Shown here: positions 1 through 13,846 of the stretch, piece by piece | Numbering within the stretch: position 1 is the stretch's first letter | Layout of the letters: every line of letters begins with the position of its first letter | Assembly: GCA_004366205.1 (NCBI GenBank) | Contig: SIRW01000019.1 | Coordinates: 54,821 to 118,820 of the forward strand | Reading direction: 5' to 3' | DNA length: 64,000 nucleotides | Source of the DNA: Actinomycetota bacterium | Lineage (GTDB): Bacteria; Actinomycetota; Acidimicrobiia; Acidimicrobiales; CADCSY01 | Program-made: the position numbers and the translations under genes | The notes under the pieces: generated by a model | What the model was told of the DNA's origin: nothing | Databases searched by the model: none | The model's input: only the letters and a program-made list of their open reading frames with translations

Positions 1-888
1 GATGCTCACGCGCCCGTTCACCAGCGTGATCCCGGCGTCGACGGGCCGGGTGCCGGCCTCGGGCAGCAGCTCCTCCATGTCGGCTTGGACAGCGCCGGCG
101 TCGATCCGCAGCTCGAGGCCCCGGCGGGTGGCCTCGGAGCGGATCCAGCTCCGCAGCGTCTCCTGCGGCACCGACGCCGCCACGCCCCCGGCGACGACCT
201 CGAGCGGCTGGAAGGTCAGGGCCCGGGCGCGGTCGGCCAGCCGCTCGGCGTCGAGCCGCGTGAACCGGGGCGGAACCGACCCGGCGGCGACCTCGACCAC
301 CACCGGCAGGCGACCCGAACGGGCGGCCTCGGCGATCCCGTCGAAGACGGCGGCGGGATCGGTCCCCCGGCCCGGGCGCCCGTCGACGACGGTGATCTCC
401 CCGCCCTCGCCGGTGATTGAGGGCTCCCGGGGGACGCGGGTGCGGGCCGGATCCCGCTCGGTGACCAAGGCGTGCACGGCGCCGTAGCTGGCCGTCACCC
501 GCACCGGTGCGGTGCGGGGCCGGGTGAGCGATGCGAGCCAGTCCAGGGGGCGGACGGTCACCGCGCCCCGGCGCCCGACCTCCAGGGCCGCGGCGATGGT
601 GGCGGCCTCGTCGACGCGCAGGTCGATCTCGGTGCCGTCGAGCGTGAACGAGCCCCCGGGCGTGTCGACCCGCACGACGCCCTCGGCGAAGCGCCCGGCG
701 ACCTCGGCGACGATCGGCCCGAGCTCGGCCTCGGTCAGCCCCCCGACGGGGATCCCGGCGAGCTCGGTGTTGCGGGCGACCTTCCCGTCCGAGGCGCGCT
801 CGTCCACGGCCCAGGCCACGCCGACGCCCAGCGCCAGGACGAGGGGGAGGGCCAGCACGAACAGCACGATCCGCTGCCACCGGCGCAC
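1..888 (-). CDS. VanW-family protein with PG_binding_4-like repeats (C-terminus beyond window)
   Basis: The frame is open on the minus strand from a GTG at 888 to the left edge, so only about 295 N-terminal residues are seen; the ORF track omits it because it has no stop. It opens with a short basic stretch and one hydrophobic segment (about residues 5-28), then a segment with AGIPVGGLTEAE. That motif is typical of the repeats before the VanW domain in VanW/YoaR-type proteins. The product is probably a membrane-anchored envelope protein. The true biochemical role of this family is not established, and vancomycin resistance should not be assumed. An in-frame TGA about 13 codons upstream limits the start. 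NucS lies 73 bp upstream on the same strand. Confidence 0.75.
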   Translation of the reverse strand, partial: MRRWQRIVLFVLALPLVLALGVGVAWAVDERASDGKVARNTELAGIPVGGLTEAELGPIVAEVAGRFAEGVVRVDTPGGSFTLDGTEIDLRVDEAATIAAALEVGRRGAVTVRPLDWLASLTRPRTAPVRVTASYGAVHALVTERDPARTRVPREPSITGEGGEITVVDGRPGRGTDPAAVFDGIAEAARSGRLPVVVEVAAGSVPPRFTRLDAERLADRARALTFQPLEVVAGGVAASVPQETLRSWIRSEATRRGLELRIDAGAVQADMEELLPEAGTRPVDAGITLVNGRVSI

Positions 889-961
889 GGCACAGGTTCG
901 CGCGCGCCGGGTGCTGGACCCCAGTCACCTCCAGCGGCGGCCGGCGGGCCGGGCGGGTCCG

Positions 962-1621
962 TCAGAAAAGCGTCATCTCGGCCCGCTCCACGCCGCGGAG
1001 GGCGTCGTAGTCGAGCTCGACCCAGCCGATGCCCCGGGACTCGGCCAGCACCCGGGCCTGGGGCTTCACCACCTGGGCCGCCAGAACCCCCCGCACGGGC
1101 CGCAGGCTGGGGTCGAGCGCGAGCCGTTCGAGGTAGCGGGCCAGCTGCTCCACGCCGTCGATCTCGCCCCGCCGCTTCACCTCGACTGCGACGGCGGCGC
1201 CCTCGGCATCGCGGCACAGCAGGTCGACGGGCCCGATGTCGGTGGGGTGCTCGCGACGCACGAGCCGCCAGCCGCGGCCCAGCACGGTCACGTCGGCGGC
1301 GAGCAGCTCCTGCAGGTGCGCCTCGACCCCGTCCTTCTCGAGGCCGGGATCGCGGCCGAGCTCGACGCTGGTGTCGGAGTGGACCTCGGTCATGGTGATC
1401 GTGAGGCGCTCGCCCTTGTCGTTGGTGACCGTCCAGGTGCCGTCGCCCTCGACGAGGCGGTTCGGCGCGTTCATCCAGTTGAGCGGCTTGTAGGCGCCGC
1501 CGTCGGCGTGGATGGCGACGCACCCGTCGGCCTTCACCATGATCAGCCGGGTCGCGAGCGGGAGGTGGGCCTGGAGCCGCCCCTGGTAGTCGACCGAGCA
1601 GGTGGCCACGACCAGCCGCAT
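962..1621 (-). CDS. nucS: Mismatch-specific endonuclease NucS/EndoMS
   Basis: This 219-residue protein matches NucS/EndoMS, which cuts both strands at mismatched bases and provides mismatch repair in actinobacteria and archaea that lack MutS/MutL. An N-terminal beta-rich dimerisation domain (about 1-115) is followed by a RecB-like nuclease domain. Its catalytic pattern is visible as GPVD (D133) and EVK (E147, K149). The C-terminus ends EMTLF, which looks like a short sliding-clamp-binding tail; this is inferred from the known clamp dependence of the corynebacterial enzyme. The ATG at 1621 is preceded by TACCCT and 8 nt, with no Shine-Dalgarno, so the mRNA is probably leaderless. The family identification is firm. 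Confidence 0.95.
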   Translation of the reverse strand: MRLVVATCSVDYQGRLQAHLPLATRLIMVKADGCVAIHADGGAYKPLNWMNAPNRLVEGDGTWTVTNDKGERLTITMTEVHSDTSVELGRDPGLEKDGVEAHLQELLAADVTVLGRGWRLVRREHPTDIGPVDLLCRDAEGAAVAVEVKRRGEIDGVEQLARYLERLALDPSLRPVRGVLAAQVVKPQARVLAESRGIGWVELDYDALRGVERAEMTLF

Positions 1622-1661
1622 GCCGGCCGAGGGTAGCCGAGCGCGCCGGGCGGCCCGGCGA

Positions 1662-3320
1662 CTACGAGCGGCGCGGGAGGCCGGGCAGCCGCCGGCTGCG
1701 CCGCTCGGCGCGCCGCTCCTCGAAGCGCGAGCGGATGACGGCGCGGCGCTCCTGGAGCTGGCGGTGGGTGATCGACTCGACGCTCGAGTCCAGGCCCATC
1801 GACGCCTTCATGCCCTCGAGGTCGACCTCCACGGTGCGGGGATCGAGGCCGGCGTCGCGGGTCAGCTGCTCGGCGTGACGGGTGGCGAAGTGCCGGGCGA
1901 TGTGGGCGATCTCGGCGAACAGGTCGAGGTCGGGGGCCAGGCGGGCGATGGCGCCGTCGAGGAACACCAGGTTCTTGATGAAGAGCATGAGCTCCTTGGG
2001 CATGCGGGCGCCGTAGCCCAGCAGCGCCTTGATGACCTCGCGGATCTCGCCGACGAGCTCGTCGGGGCTCATCGTCGTCGGGTCCTTGACGGGCTGGTCG
2101 AGGCGCAGGTCCCGGATCAGGGCGTCGAAGTCGGTGTCCTCGGGGAGGGCGCCGAGGTCGACGAGCGCCTCGAGCTGCGTCCGCAGGTCGTTGGCGATGC
2201 CGCCCATGAGCAGGCGCAGGAAGGCGATGCGGCGGCGCTCGTCGAGCCGGCCGGTGATGCCGTAGTCCAGCAGCGCCGTGCGGTTGTCGGGCAGGACGAA
2301 CAGGTTGCCGCCGTGCAGGTCGCCGTGGAAGACGCCGGCGAGCATGGCGCCCTCGAGGAAGGCGATCATGCCGGTCCGCACGACCGCCTCGGTGTCGAGG
2401 CCGGCGTCGCGCATGCCGGCCACGTCGTCGAACGCGAAGCCCGACAGGCGCTCCATGACGAGCACCCGCCGGGTGACGAGGGTGGGATGGGGGCGGGGCA
2501 CCACGAACGTGCGCTGGTCGAGGCCGGCGAGCATCGACGCCACGTCGAGCATGTTCTGGGCCTCGAGGCGGAAGTCGAGCTCCTCGCTGATCGTGTCGGC
2601 GAACAGCTCCACCAGGGCGGGAGGGTTGGCGAGCGCCGCCACCGGGATGCGGCCCACGAGCATCGGTGCCAGCCACGCCATGACGCGCAGGTCGCGCTTG
2701 ACCACCTGGGCCACGGCCGGGCGCTGCACCTTCACCACGACCTCCTCGCCCGTGCGGAGCACGGCGGCGTGGACCTGGGCGATGGAGGCGGCGGCCAGGG
2801 GCTCGCGGTCGAAGGACGAGAACACCGACTCGAGCGGCGCCGCCAGGTCGGACTCGACCACCCGGCGCACGGCGGTGAACGGCTCGGGCGGCACCTGGTC
2901 CCGGCACTTCTTGAACTCCTCGACGAGCTCGACGGGGAACAAGCCCTCGCCCGAGGAGATGATCTGCCCCAGCTTGATGTAGGTCGGCCCCAGCTGCTCG
3001 GCGGCGATCCGCAGCCGGCGGGAGAGCCCGGCCCGGGACGCGGCGCCGCCCCGGCGGCGGTCGGTCACCGACCACACGGCCACCGGCACCAGCAGGTGGC
3101 GGACGACCCGGGCCATGCGGGCTCCCGGTGGGAGCCGCCGCGGCCGGGTGAGCTCGGGCACCTCCCGCTTCACCCGCGCCCGGAGGGCGTCGACGTCGCG
3201 CCGCCACGGCATCCGCTCGGGCTCGACGAGCCACGGGGCGCGGTTGCTGAACGTGCCGAGGTCGAGGTCCGCCGGGGCGGGTGGGTCCGTCTGGTCGGTG
3301 CTGGCGCTCACGGCGGCCAT
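1662..3320 (-). CDS. ABC1/UbiB (AarF) family atypical kinase-like protein
   Basis: The product is a 552-residue protein of the UbiB/ABC1/ADCK atypical kinase family. The family signature KLGQ is at about 116-119 ([10 protein letters not shown]). The catalytic-loop-like [10 protein letters not shown] is near residue 330, and LLDYGITG shortly after replaces the usual DFG-type motif. Family members support isoprenoid quinone synthesis or act as membrane-linked ATPases; the exact substrate here is unknown. The C-terminus is arginine-rich ([17 protein letters not shown]), which may contact membrane or nucleic acid. It is transcribed divergently from the PEP-utilising gene at 3390. The start ATG at 3320 has no clear Shine-Dalgarno; a TACGCC lies 10 nt upstream. 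Confidence 0.85.
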   Translation of the reverse strand: MAAVSASTDQTDPPAPADLDLGTFSNRAPWLVEPERMPWRRDVDALRARVKREVPELTRPRRLPPGARMARVVRHLLVPVAVWSVTDRRRGGAASRAGLSRRLRIAAEQLGPTYIKLGQIISSGEGLFPVELVEEFKKCRDQVPPEPFTAVRRVVESDLAAPLESVFSSFDREPLAAASIAQVHAAVLRTGEEVVVKVQRPAVAQVVKRDLRVMAWLAPMLVGRIPVAALANPPALVELFADTISEELDFRLEAQNMLDVASMLAGLDQRTFVVPRPHPTLVTRRVLVMERLSGFAFDDVAGMRDAGLDTEAVVRTGMIAFLEGAMLAGVFHGDLHGGNLFVLPDNRTALLDYGITGRLDERRRIAFLRLLMGGIANDLRTQLEALVDLGALPEDTDFDALIRDLRLDQPVKDPTTMSPDELVGEIREVIKALLGYGARMPKELMLFIKNLVFLDGAIARLAPDLDLFAEIAHIARHFATRHAEQLTRDAGLDPRTVEVDLEGMKASMGLDSSVESITHRQLQERRAVIRSRFEERRAERRSRRLPGLPRRS

Positions 3321-3389
3321 TCTGGACGAGGGCGTATGCTGACGTCGCCGTCAGCCGGTGCGGGCGGGCGGGGAGAAGGGGGGTACGTG

Positions 3390-5141
3390 ATGGTCGACGT
3401 TCCGACGCGCTGGGTCGTGGACAACCCGCCGAGCGAGCGCTACCCGCTCTACACCCGGGCGAACGTGGGCGAGGTGTTCCCCGACCCGGTGACCCCTCTG
3501 TCGTGGACCCTCGCCGGGGCGCCCGGCGCCGAGCACGGCTGGCGCGACGCCTGGGAGCGCTTCGGCGCGTTCGACCGGTCGGAGTTCGCCGACGACAACC
3601 TCGAGATCCTCGGCGTCTTCGGCGGGTACTGCTACCTGAACGTCTCGCTGGCGCGCATCTTCGGCGTGCGCACCCCGGGCCTCACCCCCGAGATGATCGA
3701 CTACCAGTTCTTCGGCGAGCAGCCCGGCCTGGCCCCGTACGAGGACGAGGCCCGACCTACCGACGAGAGCCCGGCCCACACCGAGCGCATCCAGCAGACC
3801 CTGCAGTGGATCCTCACGACCCCGGACCTCCCCGAGCTCGAGGAGGAGCAGCGCCTGGTCGCCAGGCTGCGCGCCGAGCGCCCCGACATCGGCTCGCTCT
3901 CGAACAGCGAGCTCGTCTCCCGCACCCGCGCTCTCACCGACGCCCACTTCCGGCGCCAGTTCGGCCAGCACCTGTTCGTCACCTACGCCGCCACCGTGCC
4001 CACCGGGATCATCCAGCAGGTTTGCAACGAGATCGGCGAGCCGACCATGGCCATGAAGCTGATCGCCGGGTTCGGGGGCGTCGACTCGGCCGAGCCGTCG
4101 TGGGCCATGTGGGCGCTCGGCCGGATGGTGGCTGGCTCCAAGGCCCTGACCGCGGCCTTCGACGGGGGTGTGGAGGGCCTGCTCGACCGGCTGCGGGCGT
4201 CCGAGGACCCCGACGCCGAGCGCTTCCTGGCCGGCTTCGACGACTTCCTCTACAAGTACGGCTCACGGGGCCAGAACGAGTGGGAGATGCGCCAGCCTTC
4301 GTGGGAGGTCCGGCCCGCCCTGGCGCTGGCGGCGATCGACCGCATGCGGTTCGCCCCGGCCGCCGAGTCGCCCGAGGCGCACCGCACGAAGCTCGCCGCC
4401 GAGCGTGAGCAGCTCGGCGCGGCGGTCCTCGCGAAGCTCGAGGGCAACCCCGAGGCGCACGGCCAGTTCCAGGCCGCCCTGCATGCCGCGAGCGTGTTCC
4501 TGCCCGGCCGCGAGCGCAGCAAGACCAACGTCATCCGCATGATCAACGAGGCCCGCATGCTGATGGGTGAGCTGGGCCAGCGGATGGTCGAGGCGGGCCA
4601 CTTCGACCAGCCCGGCAACTTCGCCATGCTGACCAACGAGGAGCTCGACGACTTCCTCGCCGACCCCGCCGCCTTCGCCGCCACCGTGCGCGAGCGGGAG
4701 GCGGGCTACGCCGCCCTCGAGGAGCGGGTGCCGCCGTTCGTGCTCGACAGCCGCAAGGGGCTCAGCACGCCCCCCGAGTGGCGGCTGCGCACCGACAGCG
4801 ACGTGCAGAAGGCGGGTTCGGGCGATCAGCTCGCCGGGATCCCGGGGTGCCCGGGGCAGGCGACGGGGCGGGCCCGGGTGGTGCTCGACCCCTCCGACCC
4901 GTCGGCCCTCGAGCCCGGCGACATCCTGGTGGCGCCCATCACCGACCCGGCGTGGACGCCGCTGTTCGTGCCGGCAGCCGCCGTGGTCGTCGACGTCGGC
5001 GCGCAGCTGAGCCACGCCGTGATCGTGAGCCGCGAGCTCGGCATCCCGTGCGTCGTTTCGGTCACCGACGGCACCCGGCGCATCCCCGACGGGGCGTCGC
5101 TGACCGTCGACGGCACCACCGGCACGATCACCGTCCACTGA
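3390..5141 (+). CDS. PEP-utilising enzyme, mobile (swivelling His) domain protein
   Basis: This is a 583-residue protein whose last 80-90 residues form the swivelling phosphohistidine domain of PEP synthase/PPDK enzymes. The active-site histidine is in LSHAVIVSRELGIPCVV, followed by the glycine-rich DGTTGTITV end. The upstream 480 residues are mostly helical and lack the ATP-grasp nucleotide-binding domain normally fused to this module. The layout recalls the middle and C-terminal parts of rifampicin phosphotransferase-like proteins, but the missing ATP domain means that reaction cannot be assigned. I chose ATG 3390 over the adjacent in-frame GTG 3387 and the much longer ORF-track start: GGGAGAAGGGGGG lies just upstream and conservation-like sequence begins here. 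Confidence 0.8.
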   Translation: MVDVPTRWVVDNPPSERYPLYTRANVGEVFPDPVTPLSWTLAGAPGAEHGWRDAWERFGAFDRSEFADDNLEILGVFGGYCYLNVSLARIFGVRTPGLTPEMIDYQFFGEQPGLAPYEDEARPTDESPAHTERIQQTLQWILTTPDLPELEEEQRLVARLRAERPDIGSLSNSELVSRTRALTDAHFRRQFGQHLFVTYAATVPTGIIQQVCNEIGEPTMAMKLIAGFGGVDSAEPSWAMWALGRMVAGSKALTAAFDGGVEGLLDRLRASEDPDAERFLAGFDDFLYKYGSRGQNEWEMRQPSWEVRPALALAAIDRMRFAPAAESPEAHRTKLAAEREQLGAAVLAKLEGNPEAHGQFQAALHAASVFLPGRERSKTNVIRMINEARMLMGELGQRMVEAGHFDQPGNFAMLTNEELDDFLADPAAFAATVREREAGYAALEERVPPFVLDSRKGLSTPPEWRLRTDSDVQKAGSGDQLAGIPGCPGQATGRARVVLDPSDPSALEPGDILVAPITDPAWTPLFVPAAAVVVDVGAQLSHAVIVSRELGIPCVVSVTDGTRRIPDGASLTVDGTTGTITVH

Positions 5142-5170
5142 CCCGCCGACCATCCCGGCACCCGCCGCCC

Positions 5171-5289
5171 GGCGGTTCTGGGTGCCTGTGGTCTCGCGCT
5201 GGTGAGACCTGACCCACCCAGAACCGGCTCGCGGCGGTTCTGGGTGCCTGTGGTCTCGCGCTGGTGAGACCTGACCCACCCAGAACCGG
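5171..5289. repeat. Two tandem copies of a 57-bp palindromic intergenic element
   Basis: Copy 1 (5171-5227) and copy 2 (5233-5289) are virtually identical with a 62-bp period. Each starts GGCGGTTCTGGGTG and ends CACCCAGAACCGG, giving complementary outer arms. A nested inner stem GTCTC...GAGAC lies around GCGCTGGT. They fill the gap between two convergent genes, so they may act as a bidirectional terminator. The exact duplication also suggests a mobile REP/MITE-like element. Confidence 0.9.
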
Positions 5290-5303
5290 GGGAAGCGGGC
5301 GGG

Positions 5304-6125
5304 TCAGGCCGAGGCGAAGCGGGGTGGGCGCTTCTCGTTGAGGGCGGCGGCGCCCTCGGCGAAGTCGGGCTCGCCGATCATGCGGTCCAGCAGGGCGGTG
5401 GCCTCCTCGATCGACTCGCCCAGCCGCCGGTTGAGGTCGGCGTAGAGCTGGCGCTTCATCACCCGGAGCGAGCTGGGCGACAGCTCGCTGGCCATGCGCG
5501 CGGCGGTGTCCTGTACGTGGGGGAGGAGCTCGTCGGGCGGGAGCACGGCGTTGACCAGTCCGATCTCGGCCGCCTCCTCGGCGAGCACGACCCGGCTGGT
5601 GAGGAGCAGCTCGGCGGCCCGGGCGGTGCCGACGAGGCGGGGCAGCAGCCACGACAGGCCGTACTCCGCAGGCAGGCCGACCCGGGCGAACGCGGTGGTG
5701 AGCTTCGCGCCGGCCGCGGCGTAGCGCAGGTCGTAGTAGCACGCCAGCACCAGCCCGGCGCCGGCGGCGGCGCCGTTCAGCGCCCCGATGACGGGCTTGG
5801 ACAGACCGAGGTGGAACGCCCACGGGTGGTCGAAGTCGGGGTGCACGCCGAACCCGGGGGTGGGCGCATCGTCGTCGACCCCGCTGTCGTAGGTGCCCTC
5901 ACCCGCCAGCCGGTCGAGCGCGGCGGCATCGGCGCCCGCGCAGAACCCCCGGCCGGCTCCCGTGACGACGATGACACCGACGCCGGGGTCGGCTTCGGCC
6001 TCGGCCAGGGCCCGCCGGTACTCGGTCTCCATCCGCCCCGTCCAGGCGTTGAGCCGCTCGGGGCGGTTGAGGGTGAGGGTGGCCACCCGGTCGGTGACGT
6101 CGTACAGGACGGTGCGCTGCTCCAT
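5304..6125 (-). CDS. Enoyl-CoA hydratase/isomerase family protein (crotonase)
   Basis: This 273-residue crotonase-fold protein would act on acyl-CoA thioesters, for example adding water to an enoyl-CoA during fatty acid breakdown. The oxyanion-hole regions are visible as GFCAGADAAAL near residue 60-70 and LNGAAAGAGLVLACYYDLRYA near residue 115-135. The C-terminal part, SEGAAALNEKRPP-like (here FAEGAAALNEKRPP), is typical of the family. Exact substrate cannot be read from sequence because this superfamily is catalytically diverse. The gene stands alone and faces the PEP-utilising gene. A 21-bp palindrome abuts its ATG, suggesting repressor control. Confidence 0.9.
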   Translation of the reverse strand: MEQRTVLYDVTDRVATLTLNRPERLNAWTGRMETEYRRALAEAEADPGVGVIVVTGAGRGFCAGADAAALDRLAGEGTYDSGVDDDAPTPGFGVHPDFDHPWAFHLGLSKPVIGALNGAAAGAGLVLACYYDLRYAAAGAKLTTAFARVGLPAEYGLSWLLPRLVGTARAAELLLTSRVVLAEEAAEIGLVNAVLPPDELLPHVQDTAARMASELSPSSLRVMKRQLYADLNRRLGESIEEATALLDRMIGEPDFAEGAAALNEKRPPRFASA

Positions 6126-6146
6126 GGGGCGCGATCATCGCGCCCC
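6126..6146. promoter_or_regulatory. 21-bp near-perfect palindrome touching the crotonase start codon
   Basis: GGGGCGCGAT and ATCGCGCCCC are perfect 10-bp arms around a single central C. The element begins one base outside the ATG of the crotonase (6123-6125, minus strand). Its position suits an operator that blocks transcription or translation start; no regulator is identified. Confidence 0.55.
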
Positions 6147-6151
6147 GGGCG

Positions 6152-6391
6152 TCAGGCTGCGGCGGTGCCGTAGGGCTCGCCGGCGGCCTCGTAGCACGCG
6201 TCGTGGTAGTGCTCGACGCGGTCCCACCGGTCGCCGACGTAGACGTTGCAGATGACCTGCTGGCGCTGGGCCTTGGCGCTGAACTTCACCGGCTCGCCGC
6301 AGCCGGTGCACAGCGCCGAGTTGCCCGCCTCGACGCGGCGGAGCACGGCTCGGCTGGAGAGTCGCGGTTTTGTGGGGGTGCGCTGGGCCAC
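6152..6391 (-). CDS. Small CxxC/HxxC putative zinc-binding protein, unknown function
   Basis: I do not recognise a named family. The 79-residue product is basic at its N-terminus (TPTKPRLSSRAVLRR) and then carries ALCTGCGEP (CxxC), a further ICNVY cysteine and HYHDACYE (HxxC). This spacing fits a small treble-clef or LIM-like zinc site. The ORF track extends it to 130 residues, but the upstream part is low in sense and proline/arginine-rich. I prefer the GTG at 6391, which has AGGGAG three bases upstream. A role in nucleic-acid binding or post-translational regulation is possible but unproven. It lies just upstream of the crotonase on the same strand. Confidence 0.6.
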   Translation of the reverse strand: MAQRTPTKPRLSSRAVLRRVEAGNSALCTGCGEPVKFSAKAQRQQVICNVYVGDRWDRVEHYHDACYEAAGEPYGTAAA

Positions 6392-6490
6392 GTGCTCCCT
6401 ATCGGCACGCCGCCCCGCGCACATGAGCGCCGGAAGGGGATTTTCCGGAAGCGGCCGGGTCTGGACTTGACGATCGGGGTGGCGCGCGTG

Positions 6491-6548
6491 GAGAGTGAGA
6501 TCGCCGGGTACGGGGTGCCTCCGCCGTGCACCCCTGCCCGGCACTCTC
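6491..6548 (-). terminator. Three-tier stem-loop 3' of ettA
   Basis: On the minus strand, 9 nt after the ettA stop, GAGAGTG, CCGGG and GGGGTGC pair in order with GCACCCC, CCCGG and CACTCTC. This leaves a 9-nt loop and small internal bulges. There is no U-tract, so it may be a factor-assisted terminator or a 3'-end stabiliser rather than a classical intrinsic terminator. Confidence 0.55.
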
Positions 6549-6557
6549 GCGCCCGGC

Positions 6558-8237
<1,680 letters not shown>

Positions 8238-8284
8238 GACCGCGTCGACGGTAGCGGCCCGGCGGCCCGGACCCGAACGGCGGA

Positions 8285-8290
8285 TACGAT
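8285..8290 (+). promoter_or_regulatory. Leaderless-type -10 hexamer of kgd
   Basis: TACGAT is followed by 7 nt and then the GTG of kgd, with no Shine-Dalgarno between. Transcription would begin at or next to the start codon. Confidence 0.5.
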
Positions 8291-8297
8291 CGGCGCC

Positions 8298-12011
<3,714 letters not shown>

Positions 12012-12020
12012 CGGGGCGGC

Positions 12021-13307
12021 GTGCCGGCGCTGGGGGACCCGCTGCGGATCGGCGCAGCCACCATCCGCAACCGCCTGTACCGGGCGCCCGTGCTCGAGGG
12101 CGCGGGCGACGGCCCCGACGCACCCGACGCCTACGCCCGGCAGTTCGTGCCCAACGCCCGCGCCGGCGTCGGGTTGATCATCCAGGGGAGCGCGTGCATC
12201 TACGAGGAAGGGCGAACGTCGCCCGGCATGACGCTCGTGCACACCCGCGAGCGCGTGCTGGCGATGGCGCCCATGGTGCAGGCGGTGCGGGCGGAGGGAG
12301 CGGCGATCTTCCTGCAGATCGGGCACGGCGGCCTGTACGCCATGGAGGCGTGGCACGAGCCCTACGCGTCCCGACGGAAGGGGCCGCTGCTCGCCGTGTC
12401 GACCGTGCCGCTCGCGCTGCGGCCCGCCTTCCGGGGTGTGCCCGTGCACGTGATGACCACGGCCGAGGTGCGGGCGATGGCCGAGCGCTTCGGCGACGTC
12501 GCCGCGTGGGCCCGCGAAGCCGGCTACGACGGGATCCAGCTCGGTTCGGCCAACGCCAAGCTCCTCGACCAGTTCCTGTCGCCCTTCTACAACCGGCGCG
12601 ACGACGAGCTCGGCGGGTCGGTCGAGGCGCGCGCCCTCGTGCTGCGCTGGATCCGCGACGAGGTCGCCCGGCGCGCCGGCGAGGACTTCGCCTGCACCGT
12701 GAAGGTGCCGGCGGAGCGGGGGCTGCCCGCCGGCCGGCACATCACCGTCGAGGACGCGCTGCGCACGTGCGAGCTGGTGGAGGAGTGGGGCTTCCACGCC
12801 GTGACGCCCGTGGAGGTTTCGCCCCTGCCGGACACGACCCTCAGCCGCGGGGGCGTGCCCCGCTCGCTGTGGCGAAACGAAGCCATGCGCAGGCGCCTCC
12901 GGTCGGCGTCGCCCCGCCGGGTGCGCCGCTGGACGCTGCTCGCCGGCTACACCCTCGGCGGCTGGCGATCGCCTTTCCGGCCCGTGTGGAACCGCGAGCT
13001 GTTCCGGGCGGCCAAGCAGCGGGTGGCGATCCCGGTGTTCGCCGTCGGAGGCATCCGTACGCCTGACGAGGCCCGGGCGATCGTCGAGGGCGGTGAGGCC
13101 GACATGGTGGGCCTCGGCCGGCCCTTCTATGCCGAGGACGACCTTGCGCGGCGCTTCCTCGAGCCCGACGCGCCGCCGGTGGGGCCGGTGCTGTGCGAGA
13201 ACAGCAACCTGTGCGTCCCCGCCCAGATGCTGGGCATGAAGGGTGCCTGCTACAACCCGGCCGTCGCGCGCAAGCGCGCCGAGCTGCGCCGGCGCGAGGC
13301 GGGCTGA
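12021..13307 (+). CDS. NADH:flavin oxidoreductase / old yellow enzyme family
   Basis: A 428-residue TIM-barrel flavoprotein of the OYE/2,4-dienoyl-CoA reductase superfamily, shown by the RIGAATIRNRLYRAP opening, YDGIQLGSANAKLLDQFLSP and EGGEADMVGLGRPFYAE. It probably reduces activated C=C bonds using FMN. Near the C-terminus, CENSNLC and then C after 11 residues leave three cysteines where FadH-type enzymes have a four-cysteine Fe-S motif; the site looks degenerate. GTG start 12021 follows the kgd stop by 9 nt, so the two are likely cotranscribed. Substrate is unknown. Confidence 0.85.
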   Translation: MPALGDPLRIGAATIRNRLYRAPVLEGAGDGPDAPDAYARQFVPNARAGVGLIIQGSACIYEEGRTSPGMTLVHTRERVLAMAPMVQAVRAEGAAIFLQIGHGGLYAMEAWHEPYASRRKGPLLAVSTVPLALRPAFRGVPVHVMTTAEVRAMAERFGDVAAWAREAGYDGIQLGSANAKLLDQFLSPFYNRRDDELGGSVEARALVLRWIRDEVARRAGEDFACTVKVPAERGLPAGRHITVEDALRTCELVEEWGFHAVTPVEVSPLPDTTLSRGGVPRSLWRNEAMRRRLRSASPRRVRRWTLLAGYTLGGWRSPFRPVWNRELFRAAKQRVAIPVFAVGGIRTPDEARAIVEGGEADMVGLGRPFYAEDDLARRFLEPDAPPVGPVLCENSNLCVPAQMLGMKGACYNPAVARKRAELRRREAG

Positions 13308-13336
13308 CCGCGGCGGCCCGGCGCCGGCGACCGCCT

Positions 13337-13801
13337 ATGATCCGCGGGGTGGAGGGCACGATCTACGAGGCGATGGGCGGCGCGGAGGCGGTCCGGGCGG
13401 TCGCCGAGGCGTGGCATCGCCGCTGCCTCGCCGACCCGATCCTGTCCCATCCCTTCGACCGCGAGATCCACCCGCAGCACACCGAGCGGCTCGCGGCGTA
13501 CTGGGCCGAGCAGCTCGGTGGGCCGCCGGCCTACACCGAGTCGTTCGGCGACCACTCCCACGTGGTCCGCGTCCACAGCGGCAACGGCCCGCACGAGCAG
13601 ATGGATGGTCGGGCGGTCGCCACCTTCGTGCTCGCGCTCGACGACGCCGGCGTCCCGACCGACCCGGAGCTCCGCTTCCAGCTCATCGCCTGGTTCACCT
13701 GGGCCACGGCGCTGCTGAACCACCGGTGGGCCACGGCCGAGGAGGTGCCGAGCGACCTTCCCCTGCCCCGTTGGGGCTGGGAGGGCACCGACGGCTGGTG
13801 A
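13337..13801 (+). CDS. Truncated haemoglobin-like globin
   Basis: A 154-residue protein with the 2-on-2 globin pattern: YEAMGGAEAVRAVAEAWHRRCLAD at the N-terminus and LGGPPAY followed by DHSHVVRVHSG. The last histidine is the likely proximal haem ligand. These proteins bind oxygen or NO and are often linked to nitrosative stress or redox chemistry. A long insertion after the F-helix region and the WGWEGTDGW tail are lineage features. The start is ATG 13337; a GTG four codons later is possible. It follows the OYE gene by 29 bp on the same strand and may share its transcript. Confidence 0.82.
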   Translation: MIRGVEGTIYEAMGGAEAVRAVAEAWHRRCLADPILSHPFDREIHPQHTERLAAYWAEQLGGPPAYTESFGDHSHVVRVHSGNGPHEQMDGRAVATFVLALDDAGVPTDPELRFQLIAWFTWATALLNHRWATAEEVPSDLPLPRWGWEGTDGW

Positions 13802-13846
13802 GCCGACAACCCGTCGCGCGCCACCGGGGCGGCGGGTGCAGCCGCC

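Noticed and set aside
1-888. Vancomycin resistance determinant (VanW-like gene at the left edge)
   Set aside because: VanW-family proteins are widespread in actinobacteria and not by themselves resistance genes; no vanHAX or vanRS genes are seen.
1602-3234. Long ORFs on both strands antisense or frame-shifted to the UbiB gene (for example 1543-3234)
   Set aside because: High GC creates long open shadow frames. These translate to Arg/Pro/Gly-rich or Leu/Gly/His-rich sequence without domain motifs, while the 1662-3320 frame has KLGQ and HGDLH motifs.
3390-5141. Rifampicin phosphotransferase
   Set aside because: Only the His-swivel portion and a helical region match in style. The ATP-grasp domain required for that reaction is absent.
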